22,661 bases of DNA, from the NCBI GenBank assembly GCA_900541785.1, contig UQKY01000033.1:1-22661 (forward strand). The letters run 5' to 3'. This document shows positions 1 through 7,027 of the stretch, piece after piece. The notes beneath the pieces are model-generated. The model had not been told where the DNA came from, searched no databases, and worked only from the letters and a program-made list of their open reading frames with translations. The position numbers and the translations under genes are program-made. This DNA is from an uncultured Collinsella sp. Lineage in GTDB: Bacteria; Actinomycetota; Coriobacteriia; Coriobacteriales; Coriobacteriaceae. Positions within the stretch are counted from its first letter, which is position 1. Every line of letters begins with the position of its first letter.

Positions 1-55
1 GAGCGAGGGCATCGCTCACAACCTTCTCGTAACGAGGCTCATCGAAATTGAACAT
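1..55 (-). CDS. Partial CDS (N-terminus only), possible SIS-domain sugar-phosphate protein
   Basis: The first 18 codons of a leftward gene read MFNFDEPRYEKVVSDALA and then leave the window. The ATG at 55-53 follows an AGGAG ribosome site by 6 nt. The short N-terminus resembles openings I associate with SIS-domain deglycases or isomerases of the GfrF/AgaS kind, but 18 residues cannot prove a family. Context gives modest support: its promoter region carries the ACGTTATA motif also found before the PTS operon at 20630, GntR2 and the DMT exporter, so it may belong to the same sugar-amine regulon. That this is a real start is fairly sure; the product is a guess. Confidence 0.5.
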   Translation of the reverse strand, partial: MFNFDEPRYEKVVSDALA

Positions 56-97
56 CCCTTACTCCTAACTCACTTAGATGAACCCTTCATTCATCCC

Positions 98-133
98 ATA
101 ACGTTATAATACTTTATATAACTAACTATGCAA
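98..133 (-). promoter_or_regulatory. Promoter with ACGTTATA operator motif for the left-edge gene
   Basis: Read on the minus strand there is a -35-like TTGCAT (133-128), a 16-nt spacer and a -10-like TATTAT (111-106). A perfect 10-bp palindrome ATAACGTTAT (98-107) overlaps the -10 and the expected start site. GTTATA (103-108) and TATAAC (117-122) form a wider inverted repeat. The shared core ACGTTATA recurs at three other promoters in this window. Overlap with the -10 suggests repression; that is inference. Confidence 0.5.
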
Positions 134-529
134 GTATTATTTTGGTTCTGTTCTTTCATCAAGCCCCTTAAAACAGCAATCGGCGTTGTTGGACACAGCG
201 TGCAAGTTCATTGAACGATTCAATATGCATCGTCTCTAGTTAAATGACGTCTTATGCAAATACCTTTAATCCGCTTGGGGCCGACGAATCTTTTGACTGT
301 CCGCAGAAGCTTTCCCGGAATTCCCTATGGATAGACGCACCGGCAATCGCTTCGTTATCTGGCTTATTGCGCATTGCCGGGGCGTCTGGGAGAAAGCGCA
401 ATCTACCGCGTGGTCAACTAGCGTTTCATCGGAATCGACCGCATCCGAGCCAAATACTAAATCGAAATCGTTGAAACTCGTCCGATCATATGGCGGCAAT
501 TCCTCGCCTTAAAAATGAGAGCTGTGCGA
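134..529. other. Intergenic stretch with no convincing gene
   Basis: This part of the 56-732 gap is visibly poorer in G+C than its neighbours. Short ORFs occur on both strands (for example a 77-codon minus ORF at 266-499), but none has a recognisable domain, and their codon use does not resemble that of nearby genes. It may be decayed foreign DNA. I see no RNA gene in it. Confidence 0.4.
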
Positions 530-573
530 GAGTGGATAATTGGACGGTTTTTGGGCTTTTGGCGGCCGATTTC

Positions 574-644
574 GTCCGAAAATCCACGCTCATGCGGCGG
601 GCGTCCGAATTTCCACGCTCGTGTGTCCGAAAATCCACGCTCAT
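574..644 (+). repeat. Repeat family 1, locus 1: three direct units
   Basis: Three copies of a 20-bp unit, consensus GTCCGAAAATCCACGCTCRT, lie at 574-593, 603-622 and 625-644, separated by 9 and 2 bp. The same unit recurs at 5556-5599 and 6957-6998. A degenerate half of the associated palindrome (GAGAGTGGATAAT, about 528-540) lies just upstream. This copy sits within 150 bp of the M16 peptidase start. The family is unknown to me; the layout resembles REP/BIME-type intergenic repeats. Confidence 0.75.
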
Positions 645-652
645 GCGGCAGA

Positions 653-728
653 TTGGTCGAGGGCCCCATATGGGTATACTCTCGAGGATTCGACTCGATT
701 CGCCCCCGCTGGGGCGTCAAAGGAGACT
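653..728 (+). promoter_or_regulatory. Candidate promoter and ribosome site of the M16 peptidase gene
   Basis: A -35-like TTGGTC (653-658), 16-nt spacer and -10-like TATACT (675-680) precede the gene. An AAGGAG ribosome site (about 719-724) lies 8 nt before the ATG at 733. This ribosome site decides the start: the open frame extends upstream to 490 but through the repeat units, which are not protein-coding. Confidence 0.45.
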
Positions 729-732
729 GCAT

Positions 733-3700
733 ATGCCCACCACCTCAACCGACCCGCGCGCCGCTGCCGCCGCGCTGCTGGTACCCGGTACCACCTGCCA
801 CGGCTTTGCCGTTGAGCGCTGCGAGACCGTGCCCGAGCTCGACTCGGACGCCTACGTGCTGCGCCACACCGCCTCGGGCGCTCGCCTGCTGTACTTGGCG
901 TGCGACGACGAAAACAAGGCCTTTGCCATTGGCTTTAAGACGCCGCCGGCCGATTCCACCGGCGTGTTCCATATTCTTGAGCACTCGGTGCTGTGCGGAT
1001 CGGCTAAGTTTCCCGTCAAGGAGCCGTTTGTCGACCTGATCAAGAGCTCCATGCAGACGTTCCTCAACGCCATGACCTACCCCGACAAAACTATCTACCC
1101 CGTTGCCACCACCAACGAGCAGGACCTGTACAACCTGATGGACGTGTACCTGGACGCGGTGTTCAACCCGGCCATCTACACCAAGCCGACCATTTTTGAG
1201 CAGGAGGGCTGGCACTACGAGCTGGACCTGCCGGAGGGCGCCGAGCGTGAGGGCGACGGCAGCGCCGCCAGCCTGCGCGAGGGCACGCTGCGCTATAACG
1301 GCGTGGTGTTCAACGAGATGAAAGGTGCGCTGTCCGACCCCATGAGTGTGCTGGACGATGCCGTCAACGCCGCGCTCTATCCCGACACCGCCTATGCACA
1401 CGAGAGCGGTGGCGACCCGCGCGCGATTCCCGCGCTCACCTACGAGCAGTTCCTGGACACGCACGCGCGCCACTACAATCCTTCTAACTCTTATATAACG
1501 CTCTACGGCGACCTAGATGTGGACCGCGCACTGGCCTTTTTGGACGAGCGCTATCTGTCGCAGCCGAGCGCCGCGAGCCGCCGCATGGACGCTGCCGTCG
1601 CCGCCGGCGAGGACCCGTCCACGCTGGCGCCCAATCCGCTGGGCGTGCAGGCGCCCGTGACCTGCGAGTACAAGCGCATCGAGATGGCCACCACGCCCGA
1701 GAACGCCCTGGTGGGCCTGGGCCTGGTGCTGGGCAGTGCGCTCGACCGCAAGCGCACGATCGCGGCGGACATCCTGTTTGAGGCACTGCTGGGCTCCAAC
1801 GAAGCGCCGGTTAAGAAGGCCATTCTGGCCGCCGGCCTGGGCGGCAACGTGGTGAGCTACACCGCGGCCGAGAGTCTGCAGCCCTACGAGCTCATCATGC
1901 TGCAAAACGCACAGCCCGGCGTGGCGCGCGAGCTGCGCCGCGTGTTCCAGGACGCCTGCCGCGACCTATGCGAGCATGGCGTTCCGCGCGAGCGCCTGGA
2001 AGCCATCATCAGCAGCAACGAATACGACCTGCGTCAGCGCGACTACGGCATCGCCGACGGCGTGGCCATTGCGTGCGACGCGCTGAGCACGTGGCTCTAC
2101 GATGACGACGCCGCGACGCTGGCGCTCAAGTACGGCCCGGTGTACGAGGAGCTGCGCAGCGAGCTGGACGGCAGCTATTTTGAGGACCTGCTGCGCGAGC
2201 TGGTGCTGGAAAACGACCACATGGCACTGGTCGAGCTGGTGCCGGTGGACGCCGCCGAGGGTTCGGAGGGTGCCGAAGCCGCCGAGCTGGCAGCCAAGCG
2301 CGACGCCATGACCGATGCCGAGCTGGCCGACGTGGTCGAGCGCACGGCCGCACTTCGTTCCGCGCAGGAGGCGGAGAACACGCCCGAGGACAAGGCAACG
2401 CTGCCGCGCCTGCGTGTATCCGACATTGGCGAGGCGCGCCCCGAGCCGCCGCTGGTCGTGGACACGACCGCGCCCATCCCCTGCCTGCGCCACGGCATCC
2501 CCACCAACCGCCTGGCCTACGCCATGCAGTATTTCGACCTGAGCTGCGTCGCATTTGAGGACCTGCCCTACGTGACGCTGCTCTGCCGCCTACTCAAGCA
2601 GCTGCCTACGCGCGAGCATTCGGCCGAGGAACTCGACAACCTGCTTGCCGGCAAGCTGGGCTTTTTGAGCTTTACGACCGAAGTCATGACGCAGCCCGAC
2701 GTGGACGGCGTGCGCCCCTACCTGCTGGTGAGCGCCGGTGCCCTGTCCGAGAAGATCGATGCGCTGGCAAGCCTGCCGCGCGAGGTGTGGTCGAGCACGC
2801 TGTTGCTCGATGCCGACGCCGACCGTGTGCGCGACGTGCTCACGCAGATTCGCATTGGGCTTGAGCAGGGCTTTATCAACAACGGTCACTCGGCGGCGCT
2901 CGGTCGCGCGATGAGCTACAGCTCGCCTTCGGCCGTGGTGCGCGAGCAGCTTTCGGGCGTGGACTTCTACCTGTTCCTGCGCGATCTGCTCGAGCACTTT
3001 GACGAGCGACTGGACGACCTGCGCGCCAAGCTTGCCGAGCTGGCAGGCCGCATCTTTGTGGCCGACGGCTGCCTGGCGAGCTTTACCGGCAGCGACGAGG
3101 ACTTTAACGCGTACTGGGCCGCCGCGGGCGACCTGGGGCTTGGCGCGGGCGACGGCGCTGGCAGCGGCACGCTCGTGGTGCCGGAGCCGCGCGACCGCCA
3201 CGAGGCTTTTGTCATCCCCAGCGACATCTGCTTTGCGGCGCGCGCGTGCGACCCGCGTCGCCTGGGCATCGACGTGACGGGCGCCTGGGCGGTTGCCGCC
3301 AACGCGCTCTCCTACGACTACCTGTGGAACGAGATCCGCGTGAAGGGCGGTGCGTACGGATGCGGATTCCGCGCGGCCGGCGAGCGTCAGGCGGCGTTCT
3401 ACACCTACCGCGACCCGGCGGTCGATCCTTCGATTGAGCGCGTGGCGCGCGCAGGCGAATGGCTCGGCAGCTTTGAGCCCGACGAGGCCGCCTTTGAGGG
3501 CTTTATCGTGAGCTGCGTGAGCGGCATGGACGCGCCGGTGAAGCCGTACGCGCTCACCAAGCGCCGCAACACGACCTACCTGGCCGGGCTCGATCCACAT
3601 GCACGCGAGGAGCGCCGCGCCCAGATGCTCGCCGCCACGCCCGGTGAGCTTCGCTCGCTCGGCTCCGATGTGACGCGCATCGCAGCCGCGTCGCCCACCT

Positions 3701-3771
3701 GTGTCTTTGGCGGCCGAGACGTCATCGCCAAGAGCAACGCCGGCTTTAACGTCGTCGACCTGTTGGGCTAA
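733..3771 (+). CDS. M16C family zinc metallopeptidase (PreP/insulinase type)
   Basis: This 1012-residue protein has the inverted zinc motif HxxEH at residues 80-84 (HILEH). The distal zinc-ligand glutamate is in NEMKG (E195). These are hallmarks of M16C peptidases such as PreP/Cym1, which are clam-shell proteases that degrade short peptides, and the length fits the family. Residues about 1-480 form the catalytic half; the rest is the inactive partner half typical of single-chain M16C enzymes. No signal peptide is visible, so a cytoplasmic role in peptide turnover is likely. The ATG at 733 is preferred over upstream in-frame starts because AAGGAG lies 8 nt before it and the upstream frame runs through repeats. 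The gene is monocistronic, ended by a strong terminator. Family assignment is secure; the substrate is unknown. Confidence 0.93.
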   Translation: MPTTSTDPRAAAAALLVPGTTCHGFAVERCETVPELDSDAYVLRHTASGARLLYLACDDENKAFAIGFKTPPADSTGVFHILEHSVLCGSAKFPVKEPFVDLIKSSMQTFLNAMTYPDKTIYPVATTNEQDLYNLMDVYLDAVFNPAIYTKPTIFEQEGWHYELDLPEGAEREGDGSAASLREGTLRYNGVVFNEMKGALSDPMSVLDDAVNAALYPDTAYAHESGGDPRAIPALTYEQFLDTHARHYNPSNSYITLYGDLDVDRALAFLDERYLSQPSAASRRMDAAVAAGEDPSTLAPNPLGVQAPVTCEYKRIEMATTPENALVGLGLVLGSALDRKRTIAADILFEALLGSNEAPVKKAILAAGLGGNVVSYTAAESLQPYELIMLQNAQPGVARELRRVFQDACRDLCEHGVPRERLEAIISSNEYDLRQRDYGIADGVAIACDALSTWLYDDDAATLALKYGPVYEELRSELDGSYFEDLLRELVLENDHMALVELVPVDAAEGSEGAEAAELAAKRDAMTDAELADVVERTAALRSAQEAENTPEDKATLPRLRVSDIGEARPEPPLVVDTTAPIPCLRHGIPTNRLAYAMQYFDLSCVAFEDLPYVTLLCRLLKQLPTREHSAEELDNLLAGKLGFLSFTTEVMTQPDVDGVRPYLLVSAGALSEKIDALASLPREVWSSTLLLDADADRVRDVLTQIRIGLEQGFINNGHSAALGRAMSYSSPSAVVREQLSGVDFYLFLRDLLEHFDERLDDLRAKLAELAGRIFVADGCLASFTGSDEDFNAYWAAAGDLGLGAGDGAGSGTLVVPEPRDRHEAFVIPSDICFAARACDPRRLGIDVTGAWAVAANALSYDYLWNEIRVKGGAYGCGFRAAGERQAAFYTYRDPAVDPSIERVARAGEWLGSFEPDEAAFEGFIVSCVSGMDAPVKPYALTKRRNTTYLAGLDPHAREERRAQMLAATPGELRSLGSDVTRIAAASPTCVFGGRDVIAKSNAGFNVVDLLG

Positions 3772-3776
3772 CGCAC

Positions 3777-3822
3777 AAAGGTAGATTTTTGGGACATGAC
3801 CGAAAATCTACCTTTTTCTTTT
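3777..3822 (+). terminator. Rho-independent terminator of the M16 peptidase gene
   Basis: A 13-bp perfect stem, AAAGGTAGATTTT (3777-3789) with AAAATCTACCTTT (3803-3815), is followed by a T-rich run to 3822. The hairpin starts 5 bp after the stop codon. Eighteen bases of it (3781-3798) recur inverted at 8070-8087, so it also belongs to a dispersed palindrome family. Confidence 0.85.
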
Positions 3823-3837
3823 GCCGCAGTCTGCCGA

Positions 3838-3981
3838 TTTGTCTCGATCTGTAACGCTAAGGCGGCAATATTGGCTCCAGATGTTACAAATCGAGACGTT
3901 TCCGGATGACGCCGGCCCTTTGTCTCAATCTGTAACATCTAGGTCCAATTTTGCCGAGTTACTGTTACAGATCGAGACAAA
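3838..3981. repeat. Two tandem palindromic elements sharing TTTGTCTCGATCTGTAAC
   Basis: The arm TTTGTCTCGATCTGTAAC appears at 3838-3855 and, with one change, at 3919-3936. Its reverse complement appears at 3883-3897 (one change) and 3964-3981. The result is two consecutive inverted repeats of about 60-64 bp with unrelated interiors. There is no U-tract and no convincing ORF. The function is unknown; this is direct sequence observation. The gap 3772-4125 holds this, the terminator and the hicAB promoter. Confidence 0.75.
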
Positions 3982-4035
3982 CCGCCGCAGACACCCGCCC
4001 TTCAGCAAAAACCACCGCAAAGGAGACAGGTGTCT

Positions 4036-4065
4036 TTGTGTTGATTCGAACACTTGTTCTATAGT
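4036..4065 (+). promoter_or_regulatory. hicAB promoter with a LexA-type SOS box
   Basis: TCGAACACTTGTTCTA (4046-4061) matches the actinobacterial SOS operator TCGAAC-N4-GTTCGA at all but one position, and fits the core GAAC-N4-GTTC exactly. It lies inside a plausible promoter: TTGTGT (4036-4041), an 18-nt spacer, TATAGT (4060-4065). LexA bound here would block the promoter. The next gene downstream is hicA, about 60 bp from the -10. Confidence 0.6.
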
Positions 4066-4090
4066 AGGGGTGCTTGCATCGGACTTAAAT

Positions 4091-4111
4091 TGCAACTAGG
4101 ATATAGTTGCA
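4091..4111. promoter_or_regulatory. Inverted repeat just upstream of hicA, candidate HicB operator
   Basis: TGCAACT (4091-4097) and AGTTGCA (4105-4111) form a perfect 7-bp inverted repeat with a 7-nt gap, ending 14 bp before the hicA ATG. HicB antitoxins with a DNA-binding C-terminus commonly autoregulate at such palindromes. The assignment is inference from position and symmetry. Confidence 0.5.
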
Positions 4112-4125
4112 GAATGTGAGGCGGG

Positions 4126-4389
4126 ATGACGCGGACCGATAAACTCATCGCCCAACTGCTTAGCTGCCCTTCGACGTATCGGTATACCGATTTCTTAAAA
4201 GTCATGGCTTCATATGGCTTTGAAATGGACAACAAAGGCAAGACATCCGGATCGCGCGTTCGCTTCTACAGGCCATCAGATGGCAGGATATTCGTAATGC
4301 ACGCGCCGCATCCATCTGACGAATTGACAGCGGGGACCATTCGAAACATCGTTCGATTTCTGCAAGATGTCGGAGGTAGTCATGAGTAA
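4126..4389 (+). CDS. hicA: HicA family mRNA interferase toxin
   Basis: This 87-residue protein has the HicA pattern: an N-terminal helix (residues 1-25), then strands around GSRVRFYRP, an HAPHPSDEL motif, and a C-terminal GTIRNIVRFLQD helix. HicA toxins fold like a double-stranded RNA-binding domain and cut mRNA. The histidine often seen in GSH is R here (GSRV). The variant with GSRV plus an HxPHP motif occurs in many annotated HicA proteins, so this need not mean inactivity. A GAGG ribosome site lies close to the ATG. The stop overlaps the hicB start by 8 bp, the usual arrangement. Regulation is probably by LexA at 4046-4061 and by HicB at 4091-4111. Confidence 0.85.
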   Translation: MTRTDKLIAQLLSCPSTYRYTDFLKVMASYGFEMDNKGKTSGSRVRFYRPSDGRIFVMHAPHPSDELTAGTIRNIVRFLQDVGGSHE

Positions 4390-4711
4390 CGTTTTGGCAT
4401 ACAAGGGTTATTTCGCCCCCGTCGAGTTCGATGCCGAACAGCATGTGCTAACAGGTATGGTCACCGGCATTAGGGACGCAATCGTATTTGAAGGCTCCAC
4501 GGTTGAAGAAGTGGAGCGGTGCTTTCACGACGCCGTCGACGATTACCTTGAGTTTTGCGCCGAGAAGGGCAAGGAACCCGAGCGGGCTTTTAAGGGCTCG
4601 TTCAACGTAAGAACGGGCTCCGAGCTCCACAAGCAAGCAGCGCTGGCAGCGGCAAAGAAGGGTGAGTCACTCAATAAGTTTGTGACTGAGGCGATCGCTG
4701 CGGCGTTATAG
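4382..4711 (+). CDS. hicB: HicB family antitoxin
   Basis: This 109-residue protein has two parts. Residues 1-70 (LAYKGYFAPVEFD... GSTVEEVERCFHDAVDDYLEFC) match the HicB partial RNase H-like fold that binds HicA. Residues 75-109 (GSFNVRTGSELHKQAAL... SLNKFVTEAI) look like a ribbon-helix-helix DNA-binding domain. The ATG at 4382 is chosen because GGAGG (4371-4375) lies 6 nt upstream; an in-frame start at 4367 has no such site. The 8-bp overlap with hicA implies translational coupling. The C-terminal domain makes autorepression likely. Confidence 0.87.
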   Translation: MSNVLAYKGYFAPVEFDAEQHVLTGMVTGIRDAIVFEGSTVEEVERCFHDAVDDYLEFCAEKGKEPERAFKGSFNVRTGSELHKQAALAAAKKGESLNKFVTEAIAAAL

Positions 4712-4788
4712 CATTAACGCACAGGCCCAAACAACCACAAAGGGCGCAGTTCACAGGCATATTTGCGGTGACTTTACTGCCCATATCG

Positions 4789-4844
4789 CGTTTGCCCAGA
4801 TAAAAGCTGCCAAAATAAACCTGTCCCTTTTTGGTAGGTTTGGG
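4789..4844 (+). repeat. Repeat family 2, copy a (leader of the cyclo-ligase gene)
   Basis: The element reads GCGTTTGCCCAGATAAAA, then CCAAAATAAACCTGTCCC, then TTTTTGGTAGGTTT. Related copies lie at 14565-14616 and 16705-16748. The consensus has inverted arms AAACCTACCAAAA/TTTTGGTAGGTTT; here the left arm is partly degraded (AGCTGCC). It ends 14 bp before the start codon at 4858. All three copies have the same orientation relative to the gene they precede. Confidence 0.75.
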
Positions 4845-4857
4845 AGATGAGGCTGGG

Positions 4858-5454
4858 ATGGATAAGGCTGAGTTGCGGCGGGCGGTGATTGCTCGGCGCG
4901 ATGCTCTTGATTTGGATGTGCGGGCGGCGAAGTCTGCTGTTGTATGCGCGCGGCTTGTTGAGCTGATGGATCGCTTGGATGCCGCGGCGCCGCACACCGT
5001 TGCTGTCTATGCCGCCATGGGTTCCGAAGTCGACCCTGCCGCGTTTGCCGCTGCGGCCGCCGCGCGCGGCTGGCGCGTGGCCTATCCGTGCATGCTCTCG
5101 GCAATTGATGCCGCAGCTTGTGGCCAGCGCATGTGCATGCGGGCAGTTGCCGCCGGCGATGCGTCCGCGGCTCCGTTTATCGCCCACCCCACGCGGGCCT
5201 TTGCGGCCATGGACATCGACAGCAGCCGCTTCCCTATCGTGCCTGCCGAAGCTCTCGACATGATCGTCGTACCGCTTGTAGCCTTCGACCGCGCCGGCGC
5301 ACGCCTGGGCTATGGCGGCGGCTGCTATGACCGCTACCTGTCCACGCTCTCGCCCGCATGTCAAATCATCGGCATCGCCTTTGACGAGCAGCGTGTCGAC
5401 CACGCCCCCATCGACGCCCACGACCTGCCGCTACCCCACATTATCAGCGCCTGA
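4858..5454 (+). CDS. 5-formyltetrahydrofolate cyclo-ligase (MTHFS family)
   Basis: This 198-residue protein catalyses ATP-dependent conversion of 5-formyl-THF to 5,10-methenyl-THF, returning a storage folate to the one-carbon pool. Diagnostic features are the N-terminal KAELRRAVIARRDAL helix, YAAMGSEVDP (51-60), and the family signature GYGGGCYDRY at 151-160, the phosphate-binding glycine-rich loop. The length is normal. The ATG at 4858 matches the family N-terminus; a TTG nine codons upstream lies inside repeat copy 2a and is unlikely. The ribosome site is weak (GAGATGAGG). It appears to stand alone: repeat family 1 follows the stop. Confidence 0.92.
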   Translation: MDKAELRRAVIARRDALDLDVRAAKSAVVCARLVELMDRLDAAAPHTVAVYAAMGSEVDPAAFAAAAAARGWRVAYPCMLSAIDAAACGQRMCMRAVAAGDASAAPFIAHPTRAFAAMDIDSSRFPIVPAEALDMIVVPLVAFDRAGARLGYGGGCYDRYLSTLSPACQIIGIAFDEQRVDHAPIDAHDLPLPHIISA

Positions 5455-5479
5455 TCGCCGCTACATCGCACCCGCAAGA

Positions 5480-5599
5480 TGAGCGTGGAAAATCTCCCAC
5501 TTTGAGCCCCCTTACGAACCAAAAACGGGAGATTATCCACGCTCATTCAACAAGCGTCCGAAAATCCACGCTCGTGTGTCCGATTTTCCACGCTTGTGC
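5480..5599 (+). repeat. Repeat family 1, locus 2: palindrome plus two direct units
   Basis: The arms TGAGCGTGGAAAATCTCCC (5480-5498) and GGGAGATTATCCACGCTCA (5527-5545) pair with one mismatch. They are followed by two 20-22 bp units beginning GTCCGA at 5556 and 5578. The whole is about 120 bp and nearly the same layout and length as 6881-6998. It begins with GAGCGTGGA and ends near its reverse complement, so it looks like a discrete element. It lies just beyond the 3' ends of two convergent genes. Confidence 0.8.
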
Positions 5600-5621
5600 A
5601 GCCAAACGCCCTGCAACTGCC

Positions 5622-6584
5622 TCAGCACGCACGCGGCACGCCGGCGACCTTGAGCTTGCGATCGAGCTTTGTCGGATCCCTTAGATCATCCCAGCACAAG
5701 CGCACGATTTTGCAGTTATCAAGCAGCGAAAGCCTCGACTCGCGCTGGCGCTCATCAAATTGCGCCTTCGCGAGCTTGCCCTCCTCCGCCGCCTTCTCGC
5801 TTTTAACGAATCCGTCGAACTCCCCGATAATCAGCCGGTCGCCCACGCGCCACAAGTAGTCGACGCGATACGGTCGTCCCGGCTCAACCGGATCGAACAG
5901 CTCAACTTGCAGCTCCGGCGTCTGCCAGCCGCGCTCGATCATCAGGGCACGCGCCTTGGACTCGCCGCCGCTTTCCGACAGCCCATCGGCACATCGTGCA
6001 ACCCTGCGCGCCATCACAACGCCGCGACGATTCAGGCCAAGCTTGTCGACAGTCTCAACGAGATGCTCCTTCGACAAAAGTTGCTCATGGAGCGCCGAAT
6101 CCGCGATGATCAGTCCCTCAACAAACGATGCATCGACCAAGCAATCCGTAATCGTTTGATCGATATCGGTTACGGCGATATCCATCTGGGTGGCCCGTGT
6201 TTGACGAGCATAGCGATGACGAATGACCTGAGAGCCGGGCGTCGTCGATTGGGCCGGCATCGCGGCGATATGGATGTGCGTCAAATTGGCATGCGAAACC
6301 GAAAGGCCATAGATAACAGCCGCCGTATAGGAGCAAAATGTCCAATCAGGGTGCTTTTGCGCAAGCGCCCGCACCCGATGCAGATAACGCTGCCGAAACT
6401 TGAGCTCGGACCAGTATTCCGGACGCGCATACAGCCCCGGCATGACCGCCTCTAGACTTCCCGCCCCCGCCCGCCGCTCAATCTGCTTTGCCTCCGCCGC
6501 CGTGCGCGCGTACACGCAGCTCATCTGCTGTTCGCACGCCTTAATGTGACTTGCAAGTCTTTGATTCGCCGTCATGTTTCCCAT
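5622..6584 (-). CDS. AbiEi-like / DUF559-like protein with a PD-(D/E)XK nuclease-like C-terminus
   Basis: The protein is 320 residues from the ATG at 6584, chosen because GGGAGG lies 4 nt upstream; an in-frame start 21 codons further up has no ribosome site. The N-terminal half (YARTAAEAKQIERRAGAGSL... PGLYAR) looks like the winged-helix part of AbiEi-type antitoxins. The middle holds a conserved-looking HIHIAAMPAQ...DIDQTITDCL region. The C-terminal third has GGESKARALMIERG, then YRVDYLW, then GEFDGFVKSEKA, spaced like the E, D and E residues of Vsr/DUF559-type PD-(D/E)XK folds. No AbiEii toxin partner lies beside it. It is flanked on both sides by family 1 repeats in the same orientation. 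Role unknown; defence or regulation is plausible. Family call is moderate. Confidence 0.6.
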   Translation of the reverse strand: MGNMTANQRLASHIKACEQQMSCVYARTAAEAKQIERRAGAGSLEAVMPGLYARPEYWSELKFRQRYLHRVRALAQKHPDWTFCSYTAAVIYGLSVSHANLTHIHIAAMPAQSTTPGSQVIRHRYARQTRATQMDIAVTDIDQTITDCLVDASFVEGLIIADSALHEQLLSKEHLVETVDKLGLNRRGVVMARRVARCADGLSESGGESKARALMIERGWQTPELQVELFDPVEPGRPYRVDYLWRVGDRLIIGEFDGFVKSEKAAEEGKLAKAQFDERQRESRLSLLDNCKIVRLCWDDLRDPTKLDRKLKVAGVPRAC

Positions 6585-6639
6585 GTCGCCTCCCAACTCT
6601 TGGAACGGCGCAAACGTACCAGACGGTTTCATGCGAAGT

Positions 6640-6671
6640 CTGACCAAATACCGTCCAGGCGCTGACCAAAT
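6640..6671. promoter_or_regulatory. Two 10-bp direct repeats upstream of the AbiEi-like gene
   Basis: CTGACCAAAT occurs at 6640-6649 and again at 6662-6671, 22 bp apart start to start, which is two helical turns. They lie 56-87 bp upstream of the ATG at 6584, where a promoter would be expected. Face-of-helix spacing suggests a protein-binding site; the AbiEi-like protein itself is one candidate. Inference only. Confidence 0.4.
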
Positions 6672-6880
6672 GCTTGACGGTTTTGGACGTTTTAGGCTGA
6701 TGGCTTATATCTGCAGGTAGGGCGGTTGTCGAGAGGTCCCTGTCTCCACATTTTGAGGCCTTGGTCCATCGGATTATCAGAAAGAAAAACCCGTCGAGAT
6801 TCAAGACTACGCCAAATGCGACTTTGCCTCTGCACGCACCGTCGCTTAGCCGAGCCATCGGCATCTACATGCCTAAAAAA
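6672..6880. other. Intergenic stretch with no gene seen
   Basis: The rest of the 6585-7027 gap before repeat family 1 locus 3. Small minus-strand ORFs here have no recognisable domain, and one runs through the repeat. I see no RNA gene. Confidence 0.4.
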
Positions 6881-6998
6881 TGAGCGTGGATAATCTCCCG
6901 TTTTGAGCCTAGTTTCAAGCCAAAAGTGGGAGATTATCCACGCTCGATTTGTAAATGTCCGAAAATCCACGCTCGTCCGTCCGGATATCCACGCTCGT
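6881..6998 (+). repeat. Repeat family 1, locus 3: palindrome plus two direct units
   Basis: GAGCGTGGATAATCTCCC (6882-6899) and its exact reverse complement (6928-6945) form a perfect 18-bp inverted repeat around 28 nt. Two 20-bp units follow, GTCCGAAAATCCACGCTCGT (6957-6976) and GTCCGGATATCCACGCTCGT (6979-6998). This is the best-preserved copy. It lies 30 bp beyond the metA stop codon. There is no U-tract after the palindrome, so it is not an ordinary terminator. Confidence 0.82.
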
Positions 6999-7027
6999 CA
7001 CGCCGCCGGCACAGCAGCAGCCGTAGC

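Noticed and set aside
266..499. 77-codon minus-strand ORF in the lower-GC left region
   Set aside because: It has an ATG with a plausible upstream purine run, but no recognisable domain, and an overlapping plus-strand ORF looks no worse; not enough to call a gene.
574..644. Possible CRISPR array
   Set aside because: The units are only 20 bp, the gaps are 2-9 bp, and no cas gene is present; the same units occur outside arrays elsewhere in the window.
490..732. N-terminal extension of the M16 peptidase from an upstream in-frame start
   Set aside because: The frame passes through family 1 repeat units and promoter-like sequence, and a proper ribosome site precedes the ATG at 733.
2590..3600. 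336-codon minus-strand ORF
   Set aside because: Antisense shadow of the M16 peptidase gene; no domain is visible.
3821..4099. 92-codon plus-strand ORF between the M16 gene and hicA
   Set aside because: It is made of the palindromic repeat arms and the promoter; its repeated peptides simply reflect the DNA repeat.
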